This document shows, piece after piece, positions 34,058 through 46,400 of a DNA stretch of 64,000 nucleotides (its first letter is position 1; each line of letters starts with the position of its first letter). The position numbers and the translations under genes were made by a program. Below the pieces are notes generated by a model that saw only the letters and a list, made by a program, of their open reading frames with translations, was not told the origin of the DNA and made no database searches. The DNA is from Gnetum montanum (Eukaryota > Streptophyta > Gnetopsida > Gnetales > Gnetaceae), in the NCBI GenBank assembly GCA_015680685.1, contig MNCI01027271.1:69598-133597 (forward strand), read 5' to 3'.

Positions 34058-35574
34058 TAAATCATTATAGAAATAAGAGCAAGCACATTGTTTTTAGCAA
34101 AATCTAACATGGCTTTTTCTTGCAAGGATGCATCTCCATAATTTATAGGTGGAACCAATTAGAGATAGGAGGTCAAAAAATGCCCCAACAACTTTTTGTT
34201 ATCTACATCGATCTAGATTCTTATAATCCAGATTTTACTTTCATCCTACATTAAGACAAAAAAATACAATGGAGGGATATAGAAGACAACATTATGTTTC
34301 CTCTTAATTAATATGTTGCTACCATGCTGATGAGCAATCTCATCAAGTTAGAACCATTGCATTTAATGCAAAGTATGAGGTCTAGGACCATACTTACCAA
34401 GATTATCACCCCATTGATGCCTAGCAAAAGAAGGATCAGTAGATGGAAGAATGATATGAGGCCTTTAAGAGCAAGAGAGCTCCAACCTAGTTATTCTTGC
34501 AACAACATAAGCAAGGTAAAGACTTCTTTTTAGGGTAATCCCAATACACAAACTTCATCCTTTCTATGATGAGGAGACCCTTAATTGAAGGTTATAGTCA
34601 ACTATGGACAACCTAGGTGAGGAAAAGAATGGTTCTCAAGATCAAAGAACCTCAAAAAATAACAACCATAGCCCCTCATTAAAAAGCAAGGATAACAACA
34701 AGAATAAAGATAAAGAGAAGCAAGCTAATTGGGGCAAGGACCAAAGAAGAGAAGCTAGCAAGCATCATTCTGGTGTTGTTTCTCCTTCTTCCTCACCCTC
34801 ATCATAATCCTCATCATCTTCCTTCAACTCTAACAAAAGGAGCAAAGGTCAAGATAGAAGAAAGAATAGTCGTGATTTGGATGGAGATGACAGTAGGATA
34901 GGGATGAACACAAATCTCATTGGGATGATCAAGAATAGGAGAAAAGACAACAATAAAGGGAGAATCATCATTAAGAAAGAAGGCATGGTAGGACTCATCA
35001 TGGACATCATGGCCATGACAAGGACCACCATGATTGTCATGACAATGATGAACCTCTACTAGCTACCTAAAACATGCTAAATATTTTAGAGGTAGTTAGA
35101 ATCCCAACAAGGCACCAAAAGAGTAGTCGAATTAAGAGGTTGGATATGAATAATATCCCCAAATTTCAAGGGGAATATAACTCAAATCCACAAAATCATC
35201 TACAAGCCTTTCATGATGCATGTGCCTCACAGAACATTGAAATGAATGATAGAATTTGAAACTATTCCCAAGGACACTCATTAAGAAAGTTGAAAATTGG
35301 CATCAGTTCTTAGAACTAGAATCCATTCACCAATGGACTACAATATTAGAGCTATTCAAAAATAAGTACTAAACATACTCCAAAGTGTTCAACTTGCAGA
35401 GAAAAATCCAAGGATAGAAACAAAAATATCATGAGTCCTTAGATGTAGCCTTAGGAAAATACTACTCTCTTCTACACTGATGCCCAAGCCATGGATACTC
35501 CAAAAGAAATTAGCTGCATCATATCATAGATGGGCTAAGGAATTAAATAAGGAAAATTCTTGGGGTCTATGCTT
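34058..35574 (+). pseudogene. gag: Element D leader and gag, N-terminal part (degenerate)
   Basis: After a 51-bp leader remnant the ATG at 34109 opens MAFSCKDAS, like MASSCREDS in A. Later come the low-complexity block with SKDNNKNKDKEKQANWGKDQ (34680-34740), a Ser/Pro stretch (34775-34806), then RLDMNNIPKFQGEYNSNPQN (35130-35190) and LQAFHDACASQN, the conserved Athila-type Gag block. The frame is broken several times. It stops at 35574 where E inserted; the last five bases are E's target duplication. Confidence 0.75.
35570..35574. repeat. Target-site duplication of element E, left
   Basis: TGCTT here and TGCTC at 54460-54464 differ by one transition. A has TGCCC at the matching gag position. 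Confidence 0.75.
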
Positions 35575-37558
35575 TATTATGATCAAAAATGTCGACGGCT
35601 GGAACACCGAGAGGTTACCGAGCGAAACAGTTTAACCCCAGATCCGTGCGAGGGCCGTGCTAAAGAAAATGGATTCAGGGTGCCCTGAATGGTCTTGTCG
35701 ATCAAACAGGAACTTAATAGGTGTGACTTAACCTTTTGTAGATGTTTACTTCAGAAACAATGCTCGTAGCATAATATGATGATTATTAAATGCAACGGGA
35801 CGAAAATGATGCAAAATACGATCATAATAAACAGAAATGTAAAGCAAACTGGAGTGAGAGAATGCACCGCCTCAAGATCGTGACTTTAATTTGTTGAGAT
35901 GGACACAATCAGTTGTGCAACACTAGGAGGCACAGAAATCTTAGAGATAATCAGAATGCTCAAAATGTGCCAACTATGCTCTCGAGTGCGAACTTAAAAG
36001 CCAACTGTGCCAAAAGCTGATCTAGAAAGCCAATCAACAAGCCAACCCTTTGAACATTGTTCGTCGGGGTATTTATAGGGCTAGGAGTAGGAGAAAAACA
36101 TGGTTTGGGTGCCATGTCTCCTAGACCCCACAATATGAAAACACGAAGATACCATGTAGGCATGCTATGCTAGTTGTGAACTTTGCTATGCTGTAACCAT
36201 GTTGTCGAAACTACACATGCTGGAATCCAGTGTGCTCACAATGCAAGCAGAAATGGAGTTTCTACCCCAAGACTACGTCTTTCCTATCCTTATGAACAAG
36301 ATCAAGTGTAGCAAAAAAATTTTGGGGATGGACCAAGGGGTATGCCAAAGTGGAACAAACTTGCTAATCACGGCGAGCTTAGTTATTGCTAACAAACTAT
36401 AGAGCTAGCTAAAGATGTCCTGATGCCTCTATCAACTTTGCATCACTTACGCTATCTAGCACATTGACGTAGTGTAGCCACCGATTTGGATAGGAAACTT
36501 GCGTTGGAGTCAACAGCATTTGTTGGAAGCCTTGGCGCATGCCAGGGTAATCTTTAGAGCAATTTATTGATTTGCATCTTTGCTACGCTATGCTACGTAG
36601 CATAGCCTAGTGTAGCAGCTAATGTAACATGCATTTCTATCAAAATTACGGGGTTTCACGAGAAAACTTTACTTGTGGTTCAAGGGCTAACTGAGATAGG
36701 GTAGTTTTGGAAACCACAATGCTATTAGATGTAGTCCTTTTGTCAAAACAGCTTGGCAGAGGAGTCTTTGCATGTTTCACCCTTACTACGCTATGCTATG
36801 CTATATAGCATAGCATAGTATAACACCCTGTCTTGGCCAAATTCTGACTTTGCCTTGCGTGAACATCTTGCCAAAGCTTGTATTTTGATACTTGATTGAT
36901 TTTTCAAAGGCTTTCTACACTGCACAGCATAGTGTAGTGTAGCAAACTTCTCTACTAGAAAACTTGCTGAACTATTTTGTCCATCCTGAACACCGTCAAC
37001 AAATCTAGGCATGGTCTCTAGGTAGATTGTCAACTGGGCCAACTATCCACTTGGCAGGCTGGTGAGTCTGACAAGCCTACCAGTCCTAAAAGTAGAAAAC
37101 TTGCTAGACTACACAATATTTCTTCGGTGTCTACACTTTATTGCCCAATGATCATGACCCTAAACTTGTTGAAGCCCTTGCCTAAATTTTCAAACCTTGC
37201 CAAAACATGGCGGTTCTAAAATTTTATGGTGTTTCAGACACGACCCTATTGATGTAGCCACCTACATCGATGTGACTATAAAACTTGCCAAACTATTTTT
37301 TCCATCCTGAACACCATCAACAACTCCAGGCATGGTCTCTGGGTAGACTGTCAGCTGGGCCAACTATCCATTTGGGCAAGTTGATGAGTTCAGCAAGCCT
37401 GCAAGTCCTGGAAGTAGAAAACTTATCAGACTGCATAGTTGATCTTCGGTGTCTACACTTTATTGCCCAATGATCATGATGCTGCACTTGTCAAAGCCCT
37501 TGCCTAAATTCCTAGACCTCACTGAAACATGGAGGTCCTAAAATTTTATGGTGTTTCA
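35575..37558 (-). repeat. 3' LTR of element E with a partial U3 duplication
   Basis: Minus-strand start TGAAACACCATAAAA (37558), end at 35575 where the terminal bases have decayed to TATTATGATC. TATA box (CCCTATAAATACCCC, minus) near 36068-36080. About 280 bp of U3 is present twice (37277-37558 and about 36955-37236), separated by 40 bp of foreign flank. Palindrome clusters of GCTACGCTA type at about 36570-36620, 36785-36835 and 36905-36945. Confidence 0.85.
37237..37276. other. 40-bp piece of Athila-like element embedded in the 3' LTR of E
   Basis: Matches 11050-11089 of element A at 39 of 40 positions. There the same bases flank the 5' LTR of fragment F. In both places it directly follows the LTR terminus GGTGTTTCA. 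Confidence 0.8.
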
Positions 37559-37575
37559 CTGGCCCCTCTTTGTTG
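37559..37575 (-). promoter_or_regulatory. Polypurine tract of element E
   Basis: On the minus strand CAACAAAGAGGGGCCAG abuts the TGAAACACC start of the 3' LTR. Confidence 0.75.
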
Positions 37576-38930
37576 ATGTTTGGAGGACGGGCCCAAGAGA
37601 TGCCAACAAAGAATACGAAACACCATGAAAGACAAGATGCTAACATCGCTCTTCAGTAATTGTCTAGATGTCTCTTAGCTATGCTTGAGAGTACCAGGAT
37701 AGTTGTGTAGGGAAAGGGGAAAGGGTGGATCTGCGAGAACAGTTTCAAGAAGGGAAAGATGTAGCGTAGTGTGGTCCCTTGTCAGAGTGCTTGTGAGGGA
37801 GTCGATATGCATGGGCATCTTTCTTTTGTAGACTTCTGACCTCTCATTGGAATGCTTAGAGATGGTCATTGCGAAATAGCTGATGTGCCATTTTTTTGGG
37901 CACATTTTTTTAAGCTTTTGCTCTTTTACACTTTTCTTTTGCTGTTTTGCCATGTTTATTTGTAAACAACCTTGTTGTAGAATAGGTGTTTCCTCCCTAG
38001 GATGAGCTGTGTTACATCTGTGTGGGGCTTTAACTTGCCTACAAATGCTTTCCATGTGGCAAGCTGTGTTATGCATGTCATGGATTTTGTGGTTGAGCAT
38101 ATGGGAAGGCTTTACAGGCATCTGAAAAATTTGTAAAAAGAGGTGTGAGAAGGAGAATTGTGGGTGTAAGAAATGAGGTAAAGGAGGTTAAGGAGGAGGA
38201 TAGGATGTGCACTCCCAAGTAGCCAAGCTAGTCAAGATGACCACCTTGGAATGATGTAGTGTCCTACCACCTTAGCGAAACGCACCTCTGACCGATGCCC
38301 CTCTGACATGTACCCTGCAAGCACAACAGAGAGCAAACCAGAAGAAACCACTATCAAGCAAAATGAAGGCACAGGTCTTGCATGCTTTGGATGCTACTGG
38401 AGCAATGGATGTTGTTGTCGAGGCATGCGACATCCAAACCAGAAAGGCCAGCAGTAGTTCTGGCAGCATCAGCGTGGAGGGGTTAGCACCGAGGAGGCTA
38501 GGAATTGTGGTGATGTGAGTGTTCAGGATTCCCCATCCAAGGCAAACATCATGCAATTCAATTGTAAGGTGAGAAGCCTAATAGCTGAATGTCTTTTGAG
38601 CCTGAATAAGAGTAGGGGCTGGAGGGTAGCAGCTTTGTGGCTCGGCCACAATAGTGCTGGGACTCCAAAAATAGGTGTCGACCACTAGAGCTACTACCAA
38701 GTTGACTGGCTGTGGTAGCAGTAGCTCTGAAATGTTAGCAAGATGTCAGATGACATCTCAAGAGGATCAGCAAGATTCTAGGGGTAACGGCATTGCATAT
38801 ATTCCAGAGAGTGTTTTCTTGCCATTGTGAACTGCATTCTAGAACTGCAACATCCCACCTCGTGTTGGCACTGTGCACACTCACTTTCTTTTAGGGTCAT
38901 GGATGCACGTTGAGGATGTTATGCCGTGAA
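37576..38930 (-). other. 3' noncoding region of element E
   Basis: The longest open frame is 148 codons on the minus strand (38121-37675), Lys- and His-rich in the middle (KQQKKSVKEQKLKK). A second (38556-38272) has Ala/Thr-rich text. I recognise neither, and without a second copy to compare I do not call them genes. Confidence 0.4.
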
Positions 38931-38934
38931 CCCA

Positions 38935-39215
38935 GTTTAAGGTCTTGGTAGACTATCAGACTATGGTGTGCTAGTTTAAGTTCCTAGCAGACTACTATGC
39001 TAATTTAAGGTCCTAGTAGACCATTGTGCTAGTTTATCGTTGTAGCGGATAGTGGATGGGCCAGTTTAAGGTCGTAGCGGACCGTCTATGCTAGTTTTAT
39101 GTCATAGCAAACATGCTTTGCCAGTTTTACGTCATGATAGACAATTTGTGCCAGTTTATAGTCATAGCGGAATATATGTGCCATTTTATAGTCATAACGG
39201 ACTATTTGCTTACTT
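38935..39215. repeat. Minisatellite 1 of element E, just downstream of integrase
   Basis: About eight degenerate units of 30-40 bp with the core CTAGTTTAAGGTCGTAGCGGACC. Related clusters lie at 42870-43110 and 48478-48605. Confidence 0.75.
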
Positions 39216-40438
39216 TTCTCATGCATCAGATGTAGTATGGCTTAAGATACAAGTGGTTCATAGAATTTGCAAACTCTTTGCCATCCATGTCTACCAGTTT
39301 GAAGGCTCCATTCTCGTAGGCTTTTGTGATCATGAATGGACCTTCCTAGTTTGCTGAGAACTTGTTCACATGTTCATGGACAGCCTTGAGAATGAGGTCT
39401 CTCTTTTTTATCGACTGTTGATGTGGGTTTGCATGATGCTTCTTCTGTTACCTATCTTGATATCGCTCAATGCAGCCAAGTATTTGTGCATGCTCCTCCT
39501 CTATGGAGTAGAGGTTGATGATCCTTGACTTCTTGTTCTGGGCTTCGTTCACGACGTTTGACAGGATCATTCAAAGTGACGGTACCTACAACTCAAGAGG
39601 TAACACCACTTCAGATCCATAAACAAGGCTATAAGGAGTTTTACCTGTTGCCATTCTGCATGTCATTTTGTAAGCCCAGAGCACATAGAGGATTTTCTCA
39701 TGCCATCACCTCTTGCTGTTGCTAAGCATCTTCTTAAGCAAGTTCATGATGGCTTTGTTCGTAGCTTCTACCTGTTTGTTTGCCTGTGGGTAGTATGGCA
39801 AGGAAAAGGATTGCTTAATGCCAAGGTTGCTACAAAAGGTTTTGGTTTCTGCAGTACTAAACCGTGGCTTGTTGTCTATCACAATAGTCATGGAAAGCCC
39901 AAACCTTGTCACTATGNTTCTATCACAATAGTCATGGAAAGCCCAAACCTTGTCACTATGTTATCCAATATAAAGTGGCAAACCTATTGAGATGTAGTCT
40001 TCCTAAGGGGGATAGCCTCTACCACTTTGTAAAGTACTCAGTGGCAGTGATGATGAAGGTATGCCCTATAGAAGACTTCAGTGTGATAGGTCCTATAATG
40101 TCTAGTCCCCATCATTGGAATGGCCACGTGATCTATGTAGGGTGCAACTCAGTAGGTGAAATGTGTATAAGATTTGCATATTGTTAGCACGTGTCACAAG
40201 TCTTAACTTTGGCAAGGTAATCTCTTTCCATGTGAGGCCAGTAATACCCTAGGCATCTGATTTTTCCTGCCATGGCCCTAGGGGCTATGTGTCCTCCACA
40301 TAGTCCTTCTTGGACCTCATTAATGATCTTTTGCACTTGTTCCTTATTTACGCATGCTAGCAATTCCATCAAAGGAGCATTTGCATAAGGCATTATCTCC
40401 CATAAGTACATATTTTCGAGCACGCTTTCAGATCGCAT
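39216..40438 (-). pseudogene. pol: Integrase of element E (degenerate)
   Basis: The zinc-binding module is open at 40438-40184: EGLCGGHIAPRAMAGKIRCL, then YYWPHMERDYLAKVKTCDTC. The core follows with WGLDIIGPI (near 40105-40080), IVIDNKPRF in an open run (39912-39706) and PYYPQANKQVEATNKAIM with the catalytic Glu, so D, D and E are all present. The C-terminal part ends near 39216 with NSMNHLYLKPY. A 42-bp duplication with an N at 39917 splits the core and is likely an assembly error. Confidence 0.8.
39875..39960. repeat. Direct duplication around a single N (likely assembly scar)
   Basis: 39875-39916 is repeated exactly at 39919-39960 with N at 39917. It interrupts the integrase core. Confidence 0.85.
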
Positions 40439-41150
40439 CCCTTTGGGTAGATGTCAATTCGTGTGGGGGTTCACCATGTTGCAGATAGGCTTTAATGTTG
40501 GCATACCACTCTTGGGTATCGGCAACGTGTACAAAGGTGACGTGTACCGCTTGAGTGATAGGCTTCGTACACTCGGTTATCGAAGCAGGCAAAGTTACGA
40601 ACAGGTGTGGTGGCACATTTAATGCTAGCATGGCTAAGGAATCTGCTATGGTGTTCTCATTACATGGCACATGTTGGACATCTATTGTGGCAAACTTTCT
40701 AAGCAAACTTTTGGCTAGGTCACTATAGGGTTGTAGATGAGTAGCTTTGCAGGCATAGACCTCAGTGATTTGATTGCCAATGAGTTGTGAATTGCCTTGA
40801 ATTACCAAGTGTTGAATTTTTAACTCTCAGGCTACTAAGAGGCCCCTAAGGAGTCCTTCGTACTCTACCATGTTGTTTGTACAAAGGAATGTGAAATGAT
40901 AAGCAAACAGTTGAATGTCCCTAGAGGGGAACGTAATGATGGCAGCTGCACTACCACCTCATGTAGTCGAGGTGCCGTCGAAATGCAAAGTAGCCTCGAA
41001 ATGTAATGGGACAGAGTTGATGGTATTAACATGCCCATCAGGGAATTTGGGTTCTATGGTTGCCTGATCGTCGATAGGTGAGGTCGTGAGTTGTGTAGCT
41101 ATGGCTTATCCTTTTGTTGACGATTGGGTTACATAATGTAAATCAAATTC
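40428..41150 (-). pseudogene. Second RNase H (archaeal-type, aRNH) of element E
   Basis: Seen on the minus strand: HFDGTSTT-GGSAAAIITFPS (40985-40930), then FLCTNNMVEYEGLLRGLL, LVIQGNSQLIGNQITEVY and HVPCNENTIADSLAMLAL (open from 40808). These are the DG, E, D and D blocks of an RNase H additional to the one fused to RT. A second RNase H between RT and integrase is a known mark of the Tat lineage. The third acidic residue (usually GDSQ) is Asn here. Two TAG/TGA stops. Confidence 0.8.
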
Positions 41151-42740
41151 CGTGGTTATAGCTTTCCACCAGGCTATCCTGTTGCTTTTGTATAGATTGT
41201 TAATAATAACCTAAAGTACATTGCTTTTTCATATAATGTTAACCTTGTTACAGAATAGATAATGCCTTCACTTTTTCAATTCAAACACTAGGATGAGATA
41301 ATTTCTTTCCACCTCATTATACTTCGCCTCGTATGCTATCAATGCATGACTCAGGTAATAAACTAGAATCTCAGACCCATCATCTCTTCTTTGACATAAC
41401 AGTGCTATGATAGACACGTCTAAGGTGGAAAGGTAGATGTAGAAAGGCTTATCCCTTTGTGATGGGTAAACAGTTGGGAGGTGTAAATGCTCTTTCTTTA
41501 GGTCATCGAAGGCTTGTTGGAATTGTGTTGTCCATTTGAAGTTAACCCCTTTCTTTAGTAAGTGTTGCATGGGTTGTTAATCAACTTTGCTATAAACCTT
41601 CTAATGAGTTGTACCCTACCTTGCAACCCGCACAATTCTTTAAGGCTGCTAGGGGGTGCTAGATTAACAATGGCCTTAACTTTGTCAAGGTCCACTCGTA
41701 TTCCAACCTCCGATACTACGTACCCTAGCATGCATCCAGTTTTTACCCTAAAGACATACTTCTTTGGATTGAGGTGTACGTCATGCATATGGCAGCATTT
41801 GAGGACTACACCTAGATTGTTGGGATGGTTAGTAGCCTCTTTAGATTTGACCGCTATGTCATCCACATAATCATTTAGTGTTTCTAGGAGGTAGTCACTA
41901 AAGATGTATGTCATGGCTCTTTCGTAGGTTGCTCCAACGTTTTTGAGTCCAAAGGGCATCATAGTGTAACAGAAGGTACCCCATGGGGTCATGAAAGTGG
42001 TTTTTAACTAATGCTTTGGGTTTATACGAATTTGATTGTAGTCATAGAAACTATCCATGAAGGATAGTAGAGTGTGACCAGTCGTAGTATCGATAAGTTG
42101 ATTAATACTCGACAGTGGGAAGTCATCTTTGATCGTTGCTTTGTTTAGATCTGGGAAGTCTATATAGATTTGTATTCTTACCATTTTCTTAGAAACTACA
42201 ACGATGTTCGACACCCATTCTAAGTATATAACTGCTTGGATGAAACCATCCTGATACAGCTTAGTGATTTCATCGCATACGACCAATGCGATCTCTGGTT
42301 TAATTTTTTGAGCCTTTTGTTTAACTACCTTCATACATGAGTCTAAGAAAATGTTATGCGTATAAGCCTCAGATCTAAGCTCAACATGTCGTTATAGGAC
42401 CACACGAATACCTTGATGTTATCTTGAAGGATCTTGGATACATCTTTATGCATTTGTGAATCTAGGAGGGAGCTAAATTTTAACGTCTTTATTTTCCCCT
42501 TGGATGTAGTCATAGGCATTTCAATGAGAGGGTCCTTAGTTACATCCTTGACCTCTAAATCTAAGACTTGGACCAGATGTTCGGGCCAGTCTGTGGATGT
42601 TTCTAAGGATGCCATAGTGCTATCGATGGATGATTCCCAGTCTATTGACTCTGGGTTTAATTATCTTGTAAGATCATCATGTGGCCCTATCAAGGCTAGA
42701 AGTGAAGATAGATCATAATGCATGGCCATTCTTGCTCAAC
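41151..42740 (-). pseudogene. pol: Reverse transcriptase and first RNase H of element E
   Basis: After a possible splice acceptor (TATTGTGGTAG, 42742-42741) a frame opens with AMHYDLSSLLALIGPHDDLT. An open run MASLETSTDWPEHL...YNDMLSLDLRL (42615-42343) is the linker before RT. RT follows: DFPDLNKATIKDDFPL and DYNQIRI (42334-42008), TPWGTFCYTMMPFGLKNVGATY, then catalytic YVDD at 41869-41858 in an open 145-codon run. RNase H 1 is at 41570-41268 (FYIYLSTLDVSI, SHALIAYEAKYNEVER). YVDD and MPFGLKN-GATY are Tat-type. Confidence 0.87.
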
Positions 42741-42869
42741 CTACCACAATAAGATAAAAGCCAAGTCAAGTGATACTTGTTTGTAGCAACAGGGCATAGT
42801 AAACATTTGCAAAGCAACAATAAGATATGAAATGGTTGAAATAATTGTTAACTATGATACAAAGTTCAT
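42741..42869. other. Short gap between RT start and minisatellite 2 (element E)
   Basis: AT-rich, no reading frame. It includes the pyrimidine-rich minus-strand tract before the possible 3' splice site at 42741. Confidence 0.4.
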
Positions 42870-43110
42870 AAGCTGCTAGTTTAAGGCTGTAGCAGACCAC
42901 CTGGATGCAGAGTTGTAGTTTAAAATTGCTAGTTTAAGGTCTTTGTGGACCGCTAACTTGGTCAAATTGTGAGTCGTAACTGTTAGTTTAAGGTATTTGC
43001 GAATTGCTAACTTGGTCGAATTGTGAGTCGTAACTGTTAGTTTAAGGTCTTTGCGGACCGTTAACAGGTTAGGTTTGTAAGTTAAAACTATTAGTTTAAG
43101 GTCTTTGCAG
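42870..43110. repeat. Minisatellite 2 of element E, between RT and antisense gene
   Basis: Four to five units of about 55-65 bp with core CTAGTTTAAGGTCTTTGCGG and AACTTGGTCAAATTGTGAGT. An open minus-strand frame across it is only the translation of the repeat. Confidence 0.75.
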
Positions 43111-43292
43111 ATCACTAACTGGTTATTCTTGCAAAGGTAAGTTGCTTGTCTAAGGTGGGACGAAATTTTCGATTGGGCCCACCTAGTATGATGCAAATAG
43201 TGATGCTACACTATGGCAGGAGTGTTACGCTATATGGAGCATCCCACATTAATCAGGGTGCAAAAATGGCATGTTCTTTTCACCGCATTGGC

Positions 43293-43300
43293 TATAAATA
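43293..43300 (+). promoter_or_regulatory. TATA box of the antisense gene in element E
   Basis: TATAAATA in GGCTATAAATAGGGG, 142 bp before the start codon. The E LTR TATA region reads CCCTATAAATACCCC on the other strand. Confidence 0.6.
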
Positions 43301-43434
43301 GGGGTTTAACCCTAGTAAACTCATCATTTTTATTATAAGAGCACAGAACCCACATCCAAAAGGTAGAGCGGTTGTACTGATAAAGAGCAAGGTGATTTAG
43401 CGTAGCGATTAATAGAGAATTCGCAACCAAGACG

Positions 43435-46400
43435 ATGGCACCTAAAGGAGAATGTAAACACCGAGGGCTCACCAAGGTGGATGAGGTGAAAGATACCTTG
43501 GGGCATTTTTCAGAGGTGCGTGTCGTAGTAAGAGAGGAGACACTGTCGACCCCGTAAGTTGCTACGCTACCTTTATTTTCTAGGTTGCTGTTGTTGTCTC
43601 TTCTTTTTTTCATTTTTTGTAATGAAATCTACGTCTTTTGTTACCATTTTGGTTTCCATTTTGGCCGTTACACCATCGTTGTTGCTAATTCAGCTATGAC
43701 GAGTGCACGGACGCTATGCTAAGGTTGCATGTAGTATTGCCCAGAACGCCATTGTTTTGACTGCCTTGCCACAGAGGTTTAGGTGATTCTGGCAACCTAG
43801 CATGTGAATAGCGTAGTGTACAGCCCTTAGGAGGGTTTGGCCATGCGCAATATTTGACAACGTAACATGTGTTTAAAGTAGCATAGCGCGAATCGTTTTG
43901 CATGGAAAAAAATTGGTTGAAATAGTAGTAGCATATTAAATTCTTTCTTATTTGAAATTTGTATTTAATTTTTTTGTTATGCTAGGCTGGTGTGTCGTAA
44001 GACCTTTAAACCAATGCATCGATAATATCATGTTGCTACACTATTGATCCTATGGTTCTGTTGGTGAATATGCCTTAGTTATAAATCTGTTATATTGTTG
44101 TGCCTGTTTCATTAGTATGTTTATTTTGTGTGTCATGGGATAGTTACTATAAGGCACAATCAGCATTGCCACGCTGTGCGATGCCTAATGGCCATGCTAC
44201 ATCGCAAGTGTTGTTTTGTTACATTGCTTGTAATATTTAACTTTGTTCTATTTTTTTTTAAATTTGCGACCGGGGGCTTATGCTACACTACATGCAAAGA
44301 AAGAGTTATGCTAAGCTATTTGCAAATGGATAATTATGTTATGCTATGTGCAAACTCCACTTGAACAGAATGCTAACGTTTGCCATTCTGTTGTGCAAGG
44401 TGATGTTAAAACCCATTTTGACTGTCCTGAAAATTGTAGGGATTTTATGCTGCCTAAGTGAATCAGTGGCCAATGTTCCTCCGCCCCATGCACGTGTGGG
44501 ACAACAGGCGGTCTAGTTCTAGAAAGGCACGTGGGACTTCCTACAATTCCTCCTCCAGCACTTTAGTATGATCGTTTGGTCACACTTGTCAGCGGAGATA
44601 GCAGCCACAATCATAGAAACGTTGTTGCCCTGGGCTAATTGGGGCATTCTGAAATTTTTAATTGATGGGGCAATCAAGGGTGACCAGGCAGAAGGGTCCA
44701 ATCAGCACCCAAAAAGCTTGAGGCATCTGATTTGGATCTGGGAAATGCCTAAGTATAAATTCTATCACCTATACAACACGTTGTTCATTGCCCATCACAT
44801 GGGCACCTATTTTCAGAACCCACTAGCAACCATTTATTTTGTCAGTGGGTGAGTTCTGTAAACGTATTTCATCATGTTATGCAATGCATGCTAGGCTAGG
44901 CAACAATGTTAACAGTGTATGTTCTTTTTTTTATTTTTTTGTGTGTTACCAAGTTTAATATCGACAAGAGTGGGCTTCACGGTGATACTAATGCCTTGGC
45001 TTTGGCACAAATGGCCTTGCGGGAGTTTTCCTCCACTGGGAATGTGCGCGTCGGCATGATAGGCCAATGTGGGGGTGAACACAAAACCTATCCAACCCGA
45101 TACTCCTAGTTTTACGGGAAGTGTAAGGAGGTCAATTGGTTGGATAGGGATTGGGCATCTCTTAGGCCAATCACCATTGAAGACATGTTGGTGGATCTCC
45201 CATCGTTTCTGTCATCATTTAAACCTGGTATGCTAGACTGTGAATTTATGTTTGCATGTTCGAGTGTTGTTTCATTTTCTTCTATTTTTTTTATTTTGTT
45301 TTGTTTAACCTTCTTTTTTTTTTTGCAAACTACTATAGTGGCGAAGAAATCCTAGGAGGTCATAGTGATCACCTCTGGGCATAATGAAGCCAACATCTAT
45401 TTCAAGTATGGGGAGGTGGAAGAGACCCAACACTGGCTTTGCAACGAGGCCCTAGACTCTCTTGTCAACAACCTTTGGGGTGCTGGGCTCATGTAGTTGT
45501 TCTTGGCCATCAACCTAAGCATCCCTGCTATCGAAATGCTTGTCCTAGATGACTCCTTTTCTGAAAGAGTAGACTGCTTTCGTACATGTGTCCACGGTGT
45601 GCTAGTGGTTCTTGAGATTAACAACCAACTATTTGCAAATCTCTTCAGTGTCCCTTCTAATGGTCTCCCTGTGAGAGAAAAAACCAAAAGGAGGCAAACC
45701 ATTAGGGGCACATTGAGGAGTGGCTAGGGGCAACGAAGGACCGAAAGGGGATCCATATTCAAAAGCTCAAGCTAAAAGTGGCCAAAATGGTTTACCCAGT
45801 CTTCCGTGCCCATGTTTTCCCCAATCTACTCTCCCAAGGAAAAATCATTGGGATCGAGCAAGCTTGGATAATGAGAGAAGTCATGGAAGAGGGGGCCCAT
45901 TACAATTGGGCCAAGCATCTTTGCAAAGGTCTATAGGCTAAAATGATCAAGCTTCGTAAGAAGCCTGAATCTCGTTTCAATGTGCATCATGCCTTCTTTG
46001 TAGCCTACCTGCGATGCTTTGTGAAATTCTTAGTAGTCCATGAGAATGGAGTCTGGGTGCTACAAAATCGTAACTAGATTTTTAGACCATGGATTTGCCA
46101 AGTCTTTCGTACCACTTAATCCCAGGATCCTCTAGAAGATATTGGGAAATCATTTTCAATGACGACCAGGGATCAAGTGGCACGTAATTTCCATGGCCGA
46201 GACAACGTAGGAGAGGTGTCCCCTGCTACTATGGGAAACGTGTTAAAGGGGAAATGCCTCATTGCAGAGACAGTGGCAACTAAGTTACAGCACAAAATGT
46301 CTCACGTGGCTGAGGAGCCTCCTCATACAGATGAAAAAGAGGGGCACAAACTACAATTCAAGCTTTGCAGAATGTAGCCTCCCATTGGTAAATGCTTCAT

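Noticed and set aside
37675-38121. 148-codon minus-strand frame in the 3' noncoding part of E as a possible gene
   Set aside because: No recognised domain, no second copy to test conservation, and composition like the surrounding DNA. Noted only within the noncoding entry.
42876-43196. 106-codon frame with repeated KDLKLTVTTHN text
   Set aside because: It is the translation of minisatellite 2; the repeat also occurs outside any frame at 38935-39215.
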